From Nocardia sp. CNY236 (GTDB lineage Bacteria > Actinomycetota > Actinomycetes > Mycobacteriales > Mycobacteriaceae): a stretch of DNA of 64,000 bases. Both the position numbers and the translations under genes were made by a program. How positions within the stretch are numbered: the first letter of the stretch is position 1; each line of letters opens with the position of its first letter. The notes under the pieces are model-generated. The model had not been told where the DNA came from. It made no database searches and saw only the letters and a list, made by a program, of their open reading frames with translations. The DNA is taken from contig NZ_AXVD01000014.1 of NCBI RefSeq assembly GCF_000482385.1, positions 1-64,000 of the forward strand, in the 5' to 3' direction. Positions 43,462 to 51,863 of the stretch are shown in pieces.

Positions 43462-44559
43462 ATGGGATGGGCTGAGAAGCTTCCGAGCGGGCGGTATCGC
43501 GGACTCTACCGGGATGCGTATGGAAAGAAGAAGAGTGCCGGCATCTTCACTAGAGGGGACGTCGCGAAGCGCAAAGCTACGGCGAAGGAAGACGAACAAC
43601 GCGAAAACCCGACGCGCCCGGCGCCGGCGATGACCTGGGGCGAGTGGCTACCGAAGTGGAGGGCTCTCCGAACTGTCGAAGAAGGCACTCAGGCGATCGA
43701 TGATCAGCGAATCGGCAAGCACCTCACGCCCCGCTGGGGCCGAGTCCTGCTGAAGGACATCGAGCAGCACGACGTACAGGAGTGGGTCGCCGGGCTGCGC
43801 GCAATTATGGCTCCGACCAGCGTCGCGAAGTGCTACCACCTACTGAGCGGATCGCTCAAGGCGGCTCGCAAAGCGAAACTCATTCCGGACAACCCGTGCC
43901 ACGACATCGACCTGCCCAAGGCTGGTCCGTCTCCTGAGCGATTCCTTGAGATCGAGGAGTATGCGGCGCTTCATGAGCCGCTGGAAGAAGCGGATCAGTT
44001 GATCATCGATGTTCTGATCGGGACCGGAATGAGGATGGGGGAGGCGCAAGGGTTGCACAAAGAGCACATCGACCTAAAACGAAAGACGATCTCGATCGAG
44101 TGGGCTTGGGACAAAGCCGCACGTCGGATGAAGCCGCCGAAGGACCACGAAAAGCGGGTGATCCCGATCGGCGAAACGTTGACGAAGACTCTGGTTCCAA
44201 TCCTCAAGAAGAGCGGGCTCGGCGAATCGGCGCCAGTTCCGTACGTGGCTGGTCGGTCAGTTCGCAGCGGTCTACTCCTCGCGCACGTCGACGGCCGGCC
44301 ATTCGATGCCGACAACTTCGGCAAGCGATTTCAGGCCGCAGCCCGCGTGGCATGGGTGGGTGAGGGTGACGAGCGTCGGCGACTCGGAAAGGTCCGACCG
44401 CACGATCTGCGGCACACCTATGCCGGCCGACTCGTTCGCGCGGGGGTGCCTATCCAGCAAGTCCAGAAGCTTCTCGGCCATGCATCTCTACGGACGACCC
44501 AGCGTTACGCGAGCCTGGCAGACAGCCAATGGGAAAGCGTCCGCGGCGTGCTCGGCTAG
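43462..44559 (+). CDS. int: Tyrosine recombinase/integrase of the element
   Basis: 365 residues from ATG 43462 behind GGGAGG. An N-terminal AP2-like arm-binding part and a SAM-like core-binding domain (TWGEWLPKWRALRTVEEGTQ, then HDVQEWVAGLRAIMAPTSVA) are followed by the catalytic domain with the R-H-x-x-R-H-Y set: R191 (GTGMRMGE), H314 and R317 (RPHDLRHTYA), H340 (LLGHASLRTTQRY) and Y349. It sits 243 bases from the left repeat, as expected for the recombinase that carries out integration and excision at the tRNA-Val site. The nearest candidate excisionase is the HTH gene at 46925. Confidence 0.95.
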   Translation: MGWAEKLPSGRYRGLYRDAYGKKKSAGIFTRGDVAKRKATAKEDEQRENPTRPAPAMTWGEWLPKWRALRTVEEGTQAIDDQRIGKHLTPRWGRVLLKDIEQHDVQEWVAGLRAIMAPTSVAKCYHLLSGSLKAARKAKLIPDNPCHDIDLPKAGPSPERFLEIEEYAALHEPLEEADQLIIDVLIGTGMRMGEAQGLHKEHIDLKRKTISIEWAWDKAARRMKPPKDHEKRVIPIGETLTKTLVPILKKSGLGESAPVPYVAGRSVRSGLLLAHVDGRPFDADNFGKRFQAAARVAWVGEGDERRRLGKVRPHDLRHTYAGRLVRAGVPIQQVQKLLGHASLRTTQRYASLADSQWESVRGVLG

Positions 44560-44653
44560 CTGTGGTGTCTCAGGACATGAGTTTGGAACAACTAGCAGCT
44601 TCATCTACCGAGTCGAGTGAGTTGAGTTGACACCTGCCAGAGATGCGACAGGA

Positions 44654-45892
44654 TCAGTGCTTGATCTGATCGAGCAGCCAATCGCGTTTCGCTGACCGAT
44701 CCGGGAGCAGATCGAGCTTGGCTTGTACAGCGTCGATGGCCGACTGAATCAGCGCAGTGCTGCGCGGTGGCAGGCGGGTGAGTAACGCGGCGAGGGGGGT
44801 GGCAACGACGCCAGCCGCACCAGCACCTATAGACTCTCTCATTCGTCGCGACGAACCGTCCCATATAGTGAACTCGGGTGCGGCACTTCGGATCTCGGAG
44901 ATATCGGTCAACTGAATCTTGGCGAGCTTACCGCCGGCCGGGAGATGGCCAGCGCTTTTGGCCCATTCCGCCAACTCGGCATTGAATGCGTAGCCGAACA
45001 TCGGGTGGCTATAGATCGTGGCGCCGCTCGGTAGAGTTCGAAGAAACTGTTGGGCGTCGCCTCGGGTATCAGCCCGTAGTACAGCCATCGGCGTTACGTG
45101 ACGGTCGGCCGCGGTCACAAGGTCATCGGGGGACCAAGCGCAAGCAAGTAGCCGACTGCCGTCGACGACCTCCAACCAGATATCGAAGATGGCAGCGCGC
45201 TCGTCACTAGTCAGCTTGTCGCCCGCCGTGGTTGACCCATTGATCAGGAAGAAGTCGGGCCATCCGGCAGCCGCCTCAGTTACGTGGCGACGTGTAGCGG
45301 CCAGGTCGAGTGTGCCGTCTGGATGTACGAGGTGCATCGTGGGTACGACGATGGCGCACCGAGCAGCGTGGACCGCTTCCACGATCTGGTGAGCAGCGCC
45401 AGACGGATCAACTGCCGCCGTGTCGATCCGGATGTCGGCGGTGGCGAGGCGGGGGGTTGTGTCCCACGCTGCCAGGCGCTCGGCGGTGTCGCCGGTACCT
45501 CGGGCGGCGGCGCGCGCCGCAGCGACGTTACGTGGACACCATAGTTCGACTATGACCCATCGAATTGCCGGGGCCGCGGCGAGTAAAGCGTCTATCGCCT
45601 CTGGCTGTCCGACATGTAGAACCGGGATCTCGCCAGCGGCGATGATTCTGGTCAGCTCAGGTCGATCGATGATGTAGGTCGAGCCATACTTGCTGTTCGA
45701 GTAGATGATTTGGTCGGCGGCAGCCAGATGCTCGGTGTCGGTGGTGGTGGCCATCCGGTACCCGGTCGTGCGTCCGGCGCCAACTTTCATGCGCTGGTAG
45801 TGGCGGAACTCGTTGCCGAGCTTGGCGAGCTCGGCCGTCACGGTATCTTTGCCCGCTGCGGGAGGTCCATACATCACGATCGCGGTGTCCAT
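44654..45892 (-). CDS. Guanylate-kinase-like P-loop domain fused to DapA-family aldolase
   Basis: 412 residues from ATG 45892. Residues 1 to about 175 form a small nucleotide/metabolite kinase: P-loop GPPAAGKDT (9-17) and guanylate-kinase-like GRTTGYRMATTTD and SKYGSTYIIDRPEL. From about 180 the DHDPS/N-acetylneuraminate-lyase TIM barrel begins (HLVHPDGTLDLAATRRHVTE, FLINGSTTAGDKLTSDERAA). The barrel keeps the YxxP-type Tyr (IYSHPMFGYAF), the Schiff-base Lys (LAKIQLTD) and the C-terminal GAGAAGVVATPLAALL. A kinase-aldolase fusion is odd. Stop codon and the upstream GntR/kinase gene are two bases apart, so both form one operon. Confidence 0.85.
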   Translation of the reverse strand: MDTAIVMYGPPAAGKDTVTAELAKLGNEFRHYQRMKVGAGRTTGYRMATTTDTEHLAAADQIIYSNSKYGSTYIIDRPELTRIIAAGEIPVLHVGQPEAIDALLAAAPAIRWVIVELWCPRNVAAARAAARGTGDTAERLAAWDTTPRLATADIRIDTAAVDPSGAAHQIVEAVHAARCAIVVPTMHLVHPDGTLDLAATRRHVTEAAAGWPDFFLINGSTTAGDKLTSDERAAIFDIWLEVVDGSRLLACAWSPDDLVTAADRHVTPMAVLRADTRGDAQQFLRTLPSGATIYSHPMFGYAFNAELAEWAKSAGHLPAGGKLAKIQLTDISEIRSAAPEFTIWDGSSRRMRESIGAGAAGVVATPLAALLTRLPPRSTALIQSAIDAVQAKLDLLPDRSAKRDWLLDQIKH

Positions 45893-45894
45893 GT

Positions 45895-46722
45895 TCAGTC
45901 CATCAGCGATTTGATTAGTGCTTGTGCTTGCTCACGCAGTGGCGGCGAGTCGAGATCATTCGTGATGATGGTGTGCTGCCAGGGCGGTTCGAACGTCGTG
46001 TCGATGCCGTCTACGTAGTCGTCCCAGTTGGCGAGCTTCCAGGAGTCTCGAGCGGCGCCACGCCGGGTGAGGTACGAGTGCATCGAATCCGGCTGACACT
46101 GGATCCATACCACCTCCATATCGGCGCCCATCGTGTCCAGTTCGACAGCTGTTCGGCGAAACCATGCTTCTGACCCGAATTCTTTGACGAATGGTGCGGT
46201 CGCAATCACGGATACTCCGCAGCTAACGTTCTCTCGAACCGCCGCGGCAAGGCACTCGTATTCGGCAGGCCGCACAAGATCCAGGTAGATCGGGGATTCG
46301 CGGTCCGCGACGCTGCTACCCAGCTGCACAAGGGCGGTGTCGACCACTGTTCTGGTGATGGTGTCCTTGTCGAGCATTGCCCACCCGGTCAGTCTCGCCA
46401 GGATGCGCCCGAACTCGGTCTTTCCGCTACCCGCGTAGCCGCCGATATAGATCACCTGGGGTCGACCTCGCCGCGGGCGTGGCGCTCCTGGAGTTGCTGT
46501 TTCGCTCACCATCCGCCCGGAACGCGGTCGACTGACAACCAAGCCTTCCTCTTCGAGGATGGCCATCGCGTCGTTGACAGGCGCGACGGAGACGTCGAAT
46601 TGCTTGGCAAGGGTCCGCGTGCTTGGCAGCTTCTGCCCTGGCCGGAGTCGACCAGCTTCGATCTCGTTGCGGATCTCGCGCGCGATCTGACGATGCCGCG
46701 CTTCTCCTGTGGTGGCGTCCAC
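45895..46722 (-). CDS. GntR-type HTH fused to P-loop kinase
   Basis: 275 residues from GTG 46722, chosen over ATG 46743 because GGAGGAGG lies 4-6 bases before it. The winged helix spans the first 70 residues (ARHRQIAREIRNEIEAGRLR, then PGQKLPSTRTLAKQFDVSVA, then PVNDAMAILEEEGLVVSRPR). A P-loop nucleotide kinase domain follows, with Walker A GGYAGSGKTEF (K101) and the block GWAMLDKDTITRTVVDTAL, typical of AAA-type metabolite kinases. A regulator that is itself a kinase suggests the transcription factor senses the metabolite that it, or the coupled kinase-aldolase, phosphorylates. Two inverted repeats upstream are operator candidates. Confidence 0.88.
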   Translation of the reverse strand: MDATTGEARHRQIAREIRNEIEAGRLRPGQKLPSTRTLAKQFDVSVAPVNDAMAILEEEGLVVSRPRSGRMVSETATPGAPRPRRGRPQVIYIGGYAGSGKTEFGRILARLTGWAMLDKDTITRTVVDTALVQLGSSVADRESPIYLDLVRPAEYECLAAAVRENVSCGVSVIATAPFVKEFGSEAWFRRTAVELDTMGADMEVVWIQCQPDSMHSYLTRRGAARDSWKLANWDDYVDGIDTTFEPPWQHTIITNDLDSPPLREQAQALIKSLMD

Positions 46723-46756
46723 GCAGCCTCCTCCGCCCGTCATGGTTCACCAAACC

Positions 46757-46789
46757 TATCAGTTGATACCCACACAACCCCGTGTGGGT
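46757..46789. promoter_or_regulatory. Candidate GntR operators upstream of the cargo operon
   Basis: TATCA-GT-TGATA, a perfect 12-bp palindrome, lies at 46757-46768. Immediately after it, an 8-bp-arm inverted repeat ACCCACAC-N6-GTGTGGGT lies at 46768-46789. They are 35-67 bases upstream of the GntR/kinase start, where an autoregulating GntR protein would bind. Confidence 0.55.
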
Positions 46790-46834
46790 GGAAGGACTCC
46801 GCACTCCTTGCTCATCGGCGACGAAAGTGCGCCA

Positions 46835-46898
46835 ATGTCTAGACATCAGAAGACATCAGAACTAATATCAGAGACATCAGATAGAGAATCTGATGTCT
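46835..46898. repeat. Iteron-like AGACATCAGA repeat cluster
   Basis: AGACATCAGA occurs at 46841-46850, 46851-46860 and 46872-46881, with an inverted copy TCTGATGTCT at 46889-46898. The last direct copy and the inverted copy form a stem of 11 bp (AGACATCAGAT/ATCTGATGTCT). The palindrome ATGTCTAGACAT at 46835-46846 overlaps the first copy. This lies between the cargo operon and the HTH gene at 46925: it is probably a control region for the transfer operon, an Xis-binding site or a replication origin. Confidence 0.8.
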
Positions 46899-46924
46899 GG
46901 AATTGTCGTTAAGGAGTGGCATTC

Positions 46925-47140
46925 ATGAGTAGACGAAGCGGTGCGGTCGGTGTGCGGAAGACGTTGATCAGCCTCCGTGACGCAGCCGAATTGGCGGGTG
47001 GGGTCCATCCCCGGACGGTCCGTCGTTGGGTCGAGGACGGTCTTTTGGACGGGTTCCAGGTCGGTCCGCGACTGATCAAAGTCGATCGGGATCAGGTCCT
47101 TGCTTTGGTCCGCCCACTGAACCAAAGCGGTGTTGCATGA
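46925..47140 (+). CDS. Small HTH protein (excisionase/MerR-like), first gene of the transfer operon
   Basis: 71 residues from ATG 46925 behind AAGGAG. The protein is a single winged HTH of the excisionase/MerR type: SLRDAAELAGGVHPRTVRRW followed by VEDGLLDGFQVGPRLIKVDR. It lies directly after the AGACATCAGA cluster, which it may bind. It overlaps the next gene by ATGA and leads a series of overlapping genes. Likely an excisionase, or the regulator of the transfer operon; both roles are common for such proteins on actinomycete elements. Confidence 0.82.
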   Translation: MSRRSGAVGVRKTLISLRDAAELAGGVHPRTVRRWVEDGLLDGFQVGPRLIKVDRDQVLALVRPLNQSGVA

Positions 47141-47289
47141 TGCGCGGTCGGACGTTCGGGTTGGCTGTCGCTGCAGTTGCGATCGGTTACCTGGTGTTGA
47201 CGGCACCGGAGGTTGTTGGGTTCACGGTGATGCTGCTGGGCGCGGTCGCGTTCTGGCTGGCATCGCGGCGGTGGGGGGTTCGGCGATGA
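47137..47289 (+). CDS. Small membrane protein (about 50 residues)
   Basis: 50 residues from ATG 47137, which overlaps the HTH stop (ATGA). It is almost all hydrophobic (LAVAAVAIGYLVLTAPEVVG, then FTVMLLGAVAFWLASRRW), so it has two membrane helices and a short basic C-terminus. This is typical of small Spd-like proteins of actinomycete elements, but too small to assign. The stop overlaps the next start. Confidence 0.7.
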   Translation: MMRGRTFGLAVAAVAIGYLVLTAPEVVGFTVMLLGAVAFWLASRRWGVRR

Positions 47290-47645
47290 GCCTCCATGAG
47301 CCATTCCATGATCCGGTCGAGTTGTTGGATGAATTGGACTCGATCGTTCGTGCGCAGGAGTTGTTGCGGCAGCGTGTGTCTGCGTTGCTGGCCTGCTACC
47401 GGGCGTTGGGGCCGCACGCCGAGGCTGGGTTGTTCGACCGGCTCGACGAGTACGGGTGGCGTGATGTGTTCGGCAGCCTCAATGTCGAGGCGACGGTCGA
47501 CAGGTTGGGGGCGGCCGTTGACTACATGCGGTATTCGGTCGAGTGGTTGGCGGCGGCGCGGGGGCTGGCGGTACAGATCCGCGAGTACCCTCGCCCGGAG
47601 CCGGAGCAGGCTGCCTGTGACGAGGGTGGGGGGCGGTCGCTGTGA
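47286..47645 (+). CDS. Hypothetical protein of the transfer operon
   Basis: 119 residues from ATG 47286 with an ATGA overlap. It is helical and acidic (EPFHDPVELLDELDSIVRAQ, then ELLRQRVSALLACYRALGPH). There is no transmembrane helix or catalytic motif. The C-terminus (IREYPRPEPEQAACDEGGG) looks disordered. Its next gene overlaps by GTGA. I do not recognise a family; gene order suggests a role in transfer or control. Confidence 0.7.
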   Translation: MSLHEPFHDPVELLDELDSIVRAQELLRQRVSALLACYRALGPHAEAGLFDRLDEYGWRDVFGSLNVEATVDRLGAAVDYMRYSVEWLAAARGLAVQIREYPRPEPEQAACDEGGGRSL

Positions 47646-47980
47646 GCGCGCCGTGGCGGCAGGGTCCGCCGGTTCGGGGTTACACGGTCACGCATTTCGA
47701 TCGCGGCCGTGGTTCGCATAACCCGTTGCATTCGATGGCTGGTCCGGAGTTTTCCAGCCCGTCCGCGGTGTATGCCCCGTTGGGGTTGCTGCCGCCGATG
47801 GCGCGGTTGGCGGCTGTTGGGGTGTTGCTGCTGGTTGCGGTGGGTGGCTGCACAGTGGCGTGGGTCGACTACCAGTCGTACACGCCGTCGCCGAACATCT
47901 GCCGCCCGCACGATGCCGGGGTGCCGGCGGAGCCGTCGGGCTCGTGTGTTCCACAGCAATCGGCGGGGTGGCAACGATGA
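47642..47980 (+). CDS. Membrane protein of the transfer operon
   Basis: 112 residues from GTG 47642, overlapping the previous stop (GTGA). One clear membrane helix (PPMARLAAVGVLLLVAVGGC) separates an N-terminal basic region from a C-terminal segment with two or more Cys. The topology suggests that the C-terminus lies outside. The family is unknown. Confidence 0.65.
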   Translation: MSAPWRQGPPVRGYTVTHFDRGRGSHNPLHSMAGPEFSSPSAVYAPLGLLPPMARLAAVGVLLLVAVGGCTVAWVDYQSYTPSPNICRPHDAGVPAEPSGSCVPQQSAGWQR

Positions 47981-48423
47981 GTAGGAACGAGCCACGCGTC
48001 GAGGGCGGAATCCCGGTGTATGCCTGGCGTTTCGCGCCATCGCATCTGCGGACGCGGCGCCAGCTGGCGAAGGAGGGTTTACGCCCTAATGGCCAGGACA
48101 TCGCGGGCAAGGTACAGCGGCGGCGACGGGGCGGGCGTGAGCCGTTGACGGCGTATCTCTATGACATCGCCCTGGCTGCGCCGAAGCGGCCCGCGACGCC
48201 CGCGCAGTTGGCGGCGTTGGCGAAGGCGACGCGTGAGCGGCAGATGCGTGCTGCGGAGCGTCATGGTGTCGACCGGTCCGAATTCGAGGTCGACCGGTCG
48301 CAGACCGAGGACCAGGAGCCGCAGCGGACCACGCCGATCAGCGCTCTCGCGGACTACCGGCCAGACAGCAGCCTGGCCGACGCCTTCTCGTGGGGTGCCG
48401 ACTGGGAGGGGGTGGACCGGTGA
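47977..48423 (+). CDS. RRQ-type basic protein with shared C-terminal tail
   Basis: 148 residues from ATG 47977, overlapping the previous stop. A basic patch (RRQLAKEGLRPNGQDIAGKV, then QRRRRGGREPLTAYLYDIAL) is followed by a helical region, resembling an unnamed family common on actinobacterial elements. The C-terminus is SALADYRPDSSLADAF followed by SWGADWEGVDR, a tail that recurs in the proteins at 52408-54183 and 54180-54968. The basic character suggests nucleic-acid contact. It overlaps the replication-relaxation gene at GTGA. Confidence 0.75.
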   Translation: MSRNEPRVEGGIPVYAWRFAPSHLRTRRQLAKEGLRPNGQDIAGKVQRRRRGGREPLTAYLYDIALAAPKRPATPAQLAALAKATRERQMRAAERHGVDRSEFEVDRSQTEDQEPQRTTPISALADYRPDSSLADAFSWGADWEGVDR

Positions 48424-49184
48424 GGCATCTCGGACCCCGAGACATGCTCGTGCTGACAGTTTTGGCCGAAATGTATGGTGCGCCGCGCGATGTGGTGGCG
48501 TACATGCTGGGCGTCAGCCGGTCACGGACGTACCGGATCACGGCGCGGTGGGAAGCGGCCCACATGATCAGCGCCAACCGTGTACGGCCAGTACCTGGAT
48601 CGGTGTGGGTGTATCCGACTCGGTCGGCGTGTGAGGCCTTGCTGGGTCGGGCGGTGCGTTACTGGGTGCCCACACCGAAGATGGCCGCTCATACCCGTGC
48701 GGTGTTGGAGCTGCGGTTGGCGTTGACCGGCCTGGATCTGGACCGATGGATCTCCGAGCGGTCCATGCGCGCCGAGGTCGGTGTGGTCAAAGCGGGGGAG
48801 CCTCGCCCGCACATCCACGACGGCCGCTACATCACAACCGCCGGTGATGTGTGGGCGGTCGAGGTAGAGCTGACCGCGAAAAGCGCCGCGGCGGCGCGGG
48901 CGTCGGTGGCAGCGGCACTGCAGGTCGCCCGGCGGGCTGATTGTGCCGGCTTGACCTACTACTGCCGTGGTGAAGCGGTGAAGAACACCGTGAACGCGGC
49001 TGCGGCCGGTTTGGATCTGTCGGATTCGGTGAAGCTTCGGCTGGCCGATCTGGATGTGCTGCTTGCCAAGAACACCCAGAATCGCTCGCCCGCTTCGCGT
49101 CCCGGGTTGCGGGTGATCGCGGGCGGCGCCGCGGGCAACGAAACCCCTCAGGTCGCAGACCCGAATGATGGAAGGGCGGTCTGA
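48420..49184 (+). CDS. Replication-relaxation family protein
   Basis: 254 residues from GTG 48420 behind GGGAGGGGG; its start overlaps the stop of the tailed RRQ protein. The N-terminal winged helix (LTVLAEMYGAPRDVVAYMLG, then VSRSRTYRITARWEAAHMIS) precedes a nuclease-like core (HDGRYITTAGDVWAVEVELT) in the pattern of the replication-relaxation family of actinobacterial plasmids and ICEs. Such proteins are thought to act in replication or transfer initiation. It is directly upstream of the transfer ATPase. Confidence 0.83.
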   Translation: MRHLGPRDMLVLTVLAEMYGAPRDVVAYMLGVSRSRTYRITARWEAAHMISANRVRPVPGSVWVYPTRSACEALLGRAVRYWVPTPKMAAHTRAVLELRLALTGLDLDRWISERSMRAEVGVVKAGEPRPHIHDGRYITTAGDVWAVEVELTAKSAAAARASVAAALQVARRADCAGLTYYCRGEAVKNTVNAAAAGLDLSDSVKLRLADLDVLLAKNTQNRSPASRPGLRVIAGGAAGNETPQVADPNDGRAV

Positions 49185-49186
49185 TC

Positions 49187-51295
49187 ATGACCGAGTGCAC
49201 TCCGATGATCACCCCGGCCGATTGCACTGAGTCCGTGCCAGCGCCGGTGGTGTCCACCCAGTCGATCCCGACCCCGACTGTGGTCGAGGCGCCGGGGATC
49301 GATGTCGAGCCGACGATGCCGCCGGTTGGTGTGGAGCATGACCCGTTGGGGTGGCTACCCGATTTCAGTGGCTGGTCTCTGGAGGGTGTGGCCGATGGTG
49401 GGTTGCTGATCGCCGCGTGTGTGGTCGCGATCCTAGTGATGGTCGTGATGATCCTGATTCCGGCGACGGCGTTGGCGTGGAAGCCGACTCGGTTGCGCAA
49501 CTGGCTGATCGGCAGCGTGTTGGTGATGCCGGGTGCGACCGCGTTGTGGGCGTGGGACGTGTTCGCACCAGCCCGCATAGCCACCGACGCCGGCGGTCGG
49601 TTCATCGATGGCCAGTACATGCCGGGTTTGCTGGGGATGACGGTGGTGTTGGTGCCGTTGGCGTGGTTGACCGCGACCATCGCCTACACCAGCCGTCGGG
49701 TGCGGGTGGCGACGGTGGGTTTGGAGAGCCCGGCGCGTACCGAGCGGGCATTGTGGGTGCAGGCGCAGCGTGAGCAGCGCGCCGCGGCCCGTTTGTCGCG
49801 GCGCCGGTTGCCGTACACGACTGGTGGGCTGAACCCGCAGCTGGTGCTCGGGCGGCTGGCGTTGGAGACCGACCAGGCCCCACCAGTGAGCATGCTGCGG
49901 GCGTTGGTGGGTCGTACCGAGACTCGGTTGATCCTGCCGTGGATCAACGTCGCCGAGCACATGACCTCGACCGCCTCCAGCGGGTCGGGCAAGACCACGC
50001 TGATGCGGCGGGTGCTGGTGTCATGGTTCGTGACGACCTGGGCTCGGCATCGGCAGTGGTGGCGCTACGACCGGCCCGGTCGCCCGCTGGCGATTGTGGT
50101 GGATTGCAATGGTGGTCCGGAATCCCGCAAGGTCGCCGCCGGGATGCGGACATGGTTCGGTGCGTTGGGTGTTCGGCCCGAGCGGATCGGGGTTTTCCCT
50201 CACGATGTGTCTTTGGATATGTGGGGCGCGGCGGTGGATGACCTTCGCTCGATCCTGTCGGCGATGGTGTCCGGTGGCAGCACCCCGACCACCGACACCG
50301 AGAAGTACTTCCACGAGATCCGCGAGAACCTGATCCACCTGATCGTGGACGCCCCGGCACGAGTCGAGCTAATCGACGGCGTACCGACCCCGATCGGGGA
50401 AAACCCGCCACGATCGTGGATGGAGTTCCTGTCACGGTTCGACGTGGAGAAGCTGTCGCGGCTATGGGGCGGCCAAGCTGGGGTGACGCCGTGGGCAGGG
50501 GTGATCGGCGTGGACATGGAGATCGCCTCCACCATCAACGGCAAACAACCGGTTTTGCCCTCCGCCCGCGCCGAATTCGCCAACCTCTACCGGTCACTCG
50601 GCGAAGCATTCGATGGTGACAAGCAGCTGACCGACTTCGACTTGATCTACATCGTGCTGGAAGGAGTGAAGACCCCGGATCGGGCCCGCGCTCAGTTCGG
50701 TGCGTTGGGCACGATGTTCGAACAGCTGGCTGACAAGCAGCACGGCCGCACCTCCCTGATGGTGGTCGACGAGTTCTCCGCGGTGTCGGATGGCAAGACC
50801 CGTGCGGTGAAATGGGTCGAGCGGCTACGCAAAGCCGGGATCGGTTCGTGGTGGATCGCGCAGTCCTGGCAGGGCTTGGGCCACGACGACGACAATCGCG
50901 CGGCTCTGGTATCGGCAGCGTCGGGTGGTTCGTTGCTGGGGCGCTCCACTGACCCGGAGACTCTGGCCAAGGTGTATGGCACTCGCCCCAAATTCGAGCT
51001 GTCACGCAAGCTGATCAGCGGCAACGCCACCGGCGACGAGGGCAACGTCCAGTCCTCGGACCAGTTCCTGGTGCCGCCGAACCGGCTGCGCGCCATGGCC
51101 AAAGGCGACATCGTGCACGTGGCCGGCGGCCGCGCCCGCTGGGGCCGGGTCTCACCACTGGATGACACCGAACTCAAACGCCTGCGCCCACTACCAGGGC
51201 TCAACAAGCCCGCGCGCTCACCCGAGGCCGACGTCGACGATGACGCCGACACCTTGGCTGCGGTGATCGATCTGACCAACCGGCGTCACGCCTGA
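49187..51295 (+). CDS. VirD4/FtsK-like DNA-transfer ATPase
   Basis: 702 residues. An N-terminal Pro/Val-rich region is followed by three membrane helices (GLLIAACVVAILVMVVMILI about 71-92, then LIGSVLVMPGATALWAW and LLGMTVVLVPLAWLTATIAY). The cytoplasmic motor has Walker A SSGSGKTTLMRR (K269) and Walker B SLMVVDEFSAVSD (D528-E529). The long insertion between them and the C-terminal block (GGSLLGRSTDPETLAKVYGT) match the HerA/FtsK/VirD4 coupling-protein type. It should pump the element's DNA through the membrane. This is the main evidence that the element is conjugative. Confidence 0.93.
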   Translation: MTECTPMITPADCTESVPAPVVSTQSIPTPTVVEAPGIDVEPTMPPVGVEHDPLGWLPDFSGWSLEGVADGGLLIAACVVAILVMVVMILIPATALAWKPTRLRNWLIGSVLVMPGATALWAWDVFAPARIATDAGGRFIDGQYMPGLLGMTVVLVPLAWLTATIAYTSRRVRVATVGLESPARTERALWVQAQREQRAAARLSRRRLPYTTGGLNPQLVLGRLALETDQAPPVSMLRALVGRTETRLILPWINVAEHMTSTASSGSGKTTLMRRVLVSWFVTTWARHRQWWRYDRPGRPLAIVVDCNGGPESRKVAAGMRTWFGALGVRPERIGVFPHDVSLDMWGAAVDDLRSILSAMVSGGSTPTTDTEKYFHEIRENLIHLIVDAPARVELIDGVPTPIGENPPRSWMEFLSRFDVEKLSRLWGGQAGVTPWAGVIGVDMEIASTINGKQPVLPSARAEFANLYRSLGEAFDGDKQLTDFDLIYIVLEGVKTPDRARAQFGALGTMFEQLADKQHGRTSLMVVDEFSAVSDGKTRAVKWVERLRKAGIGSWWIAQSWQGLGHDDDNRAALVSAASGGSLLGRSTDPETLAKVYGTRPKFELSRKLISGNATGDEGNVQSSDQFLVPPNRLRAMAKGDIVHVAGGRARWGRVSPLDDTELKRLRPLPGLNKPARSPEADVDDDADTLAAVIDLTNRRHA

Positions 51296-51338
51296 CCCCA
51301 GGTCATCCAATCCACGAAACCAGAAAGGAGCACAGCAG

Positions 51339-51857
51339 ATGTCTGTTCCAAACCCGATAGAACCTGTGGAACCCGAAGATCACGGCGTGGAACTCGGTGG
51401 GCGCAGCGCCGCCGAGCACGCACACGAGCAGCAGGTACTCGACGCCCTCACCGCCGATATGCACGGCAGCACCGCGGAAAAGTTGGCTACCCAGCTGTTC
51501 GTGCCGCATACCCCGGACGGCGGCACGATCGGCCGCAGCATCACCCCACATGTATCCCGGATCACGAAAACCCGTGACCACCTGCTGATCTGGGGTCCGG
51601 GGATCGCGACCACGACCGGCGCGCTCGTCGCGGTATCAATTCTGCCGTTGCCTGGCCCACTAGCGCTGTACGTGCTGGCGCTGGCCGCGTTCGCGTGGTG
51701 GCACTGCGCCGGCCGCCCCGGCCCCATCGAGTCCGTTCGCATGGGTGGCTACGCCCTCGCTGACACCGGCGCCCGCGCCCGCCGGCAGATCGAGCAGTTG
51801 GCGCACCGTCGCGCCCGCTACGAAACCCGTCGCACCACCACCGAGAAGGAGAACTGA
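51339..51857 (+). CDS. Membrane protein of the transfer operon
   Basis: 172 residues from ATG 51339, with AAAGGAG upstream. It has an acidic N-terminal half (NPIEPVEPEDHGVELGGRSA, then EHAHEQQVLDALTADMHGS), two adjoining membrane helices (IWGPGIATTTGALVAVSILP, then LPGPLALYVLALAAFAWW) and a basic C-terminal cytoplasmic tail. The family is unknown; the position behind the coupling ATPase suggests a membrane partner. Confidence 0.72.
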   Translation: MSVPNPIEPVEPEDHGVELGGRSAAEHAHEQQVLDALTADMHGSTAEKLATQLFVPHTPDGGTIGRSITPHVSRITKTRDHLLIWGPGIATTTGALVAVSILPLPGPLALYVLALAAFAWWHCAGRPGPIESVRMGGYALADTGARARRQIEQLAHRRARYETRRTTTEKEN

Positions 51858-51863
51858 ACAGTC

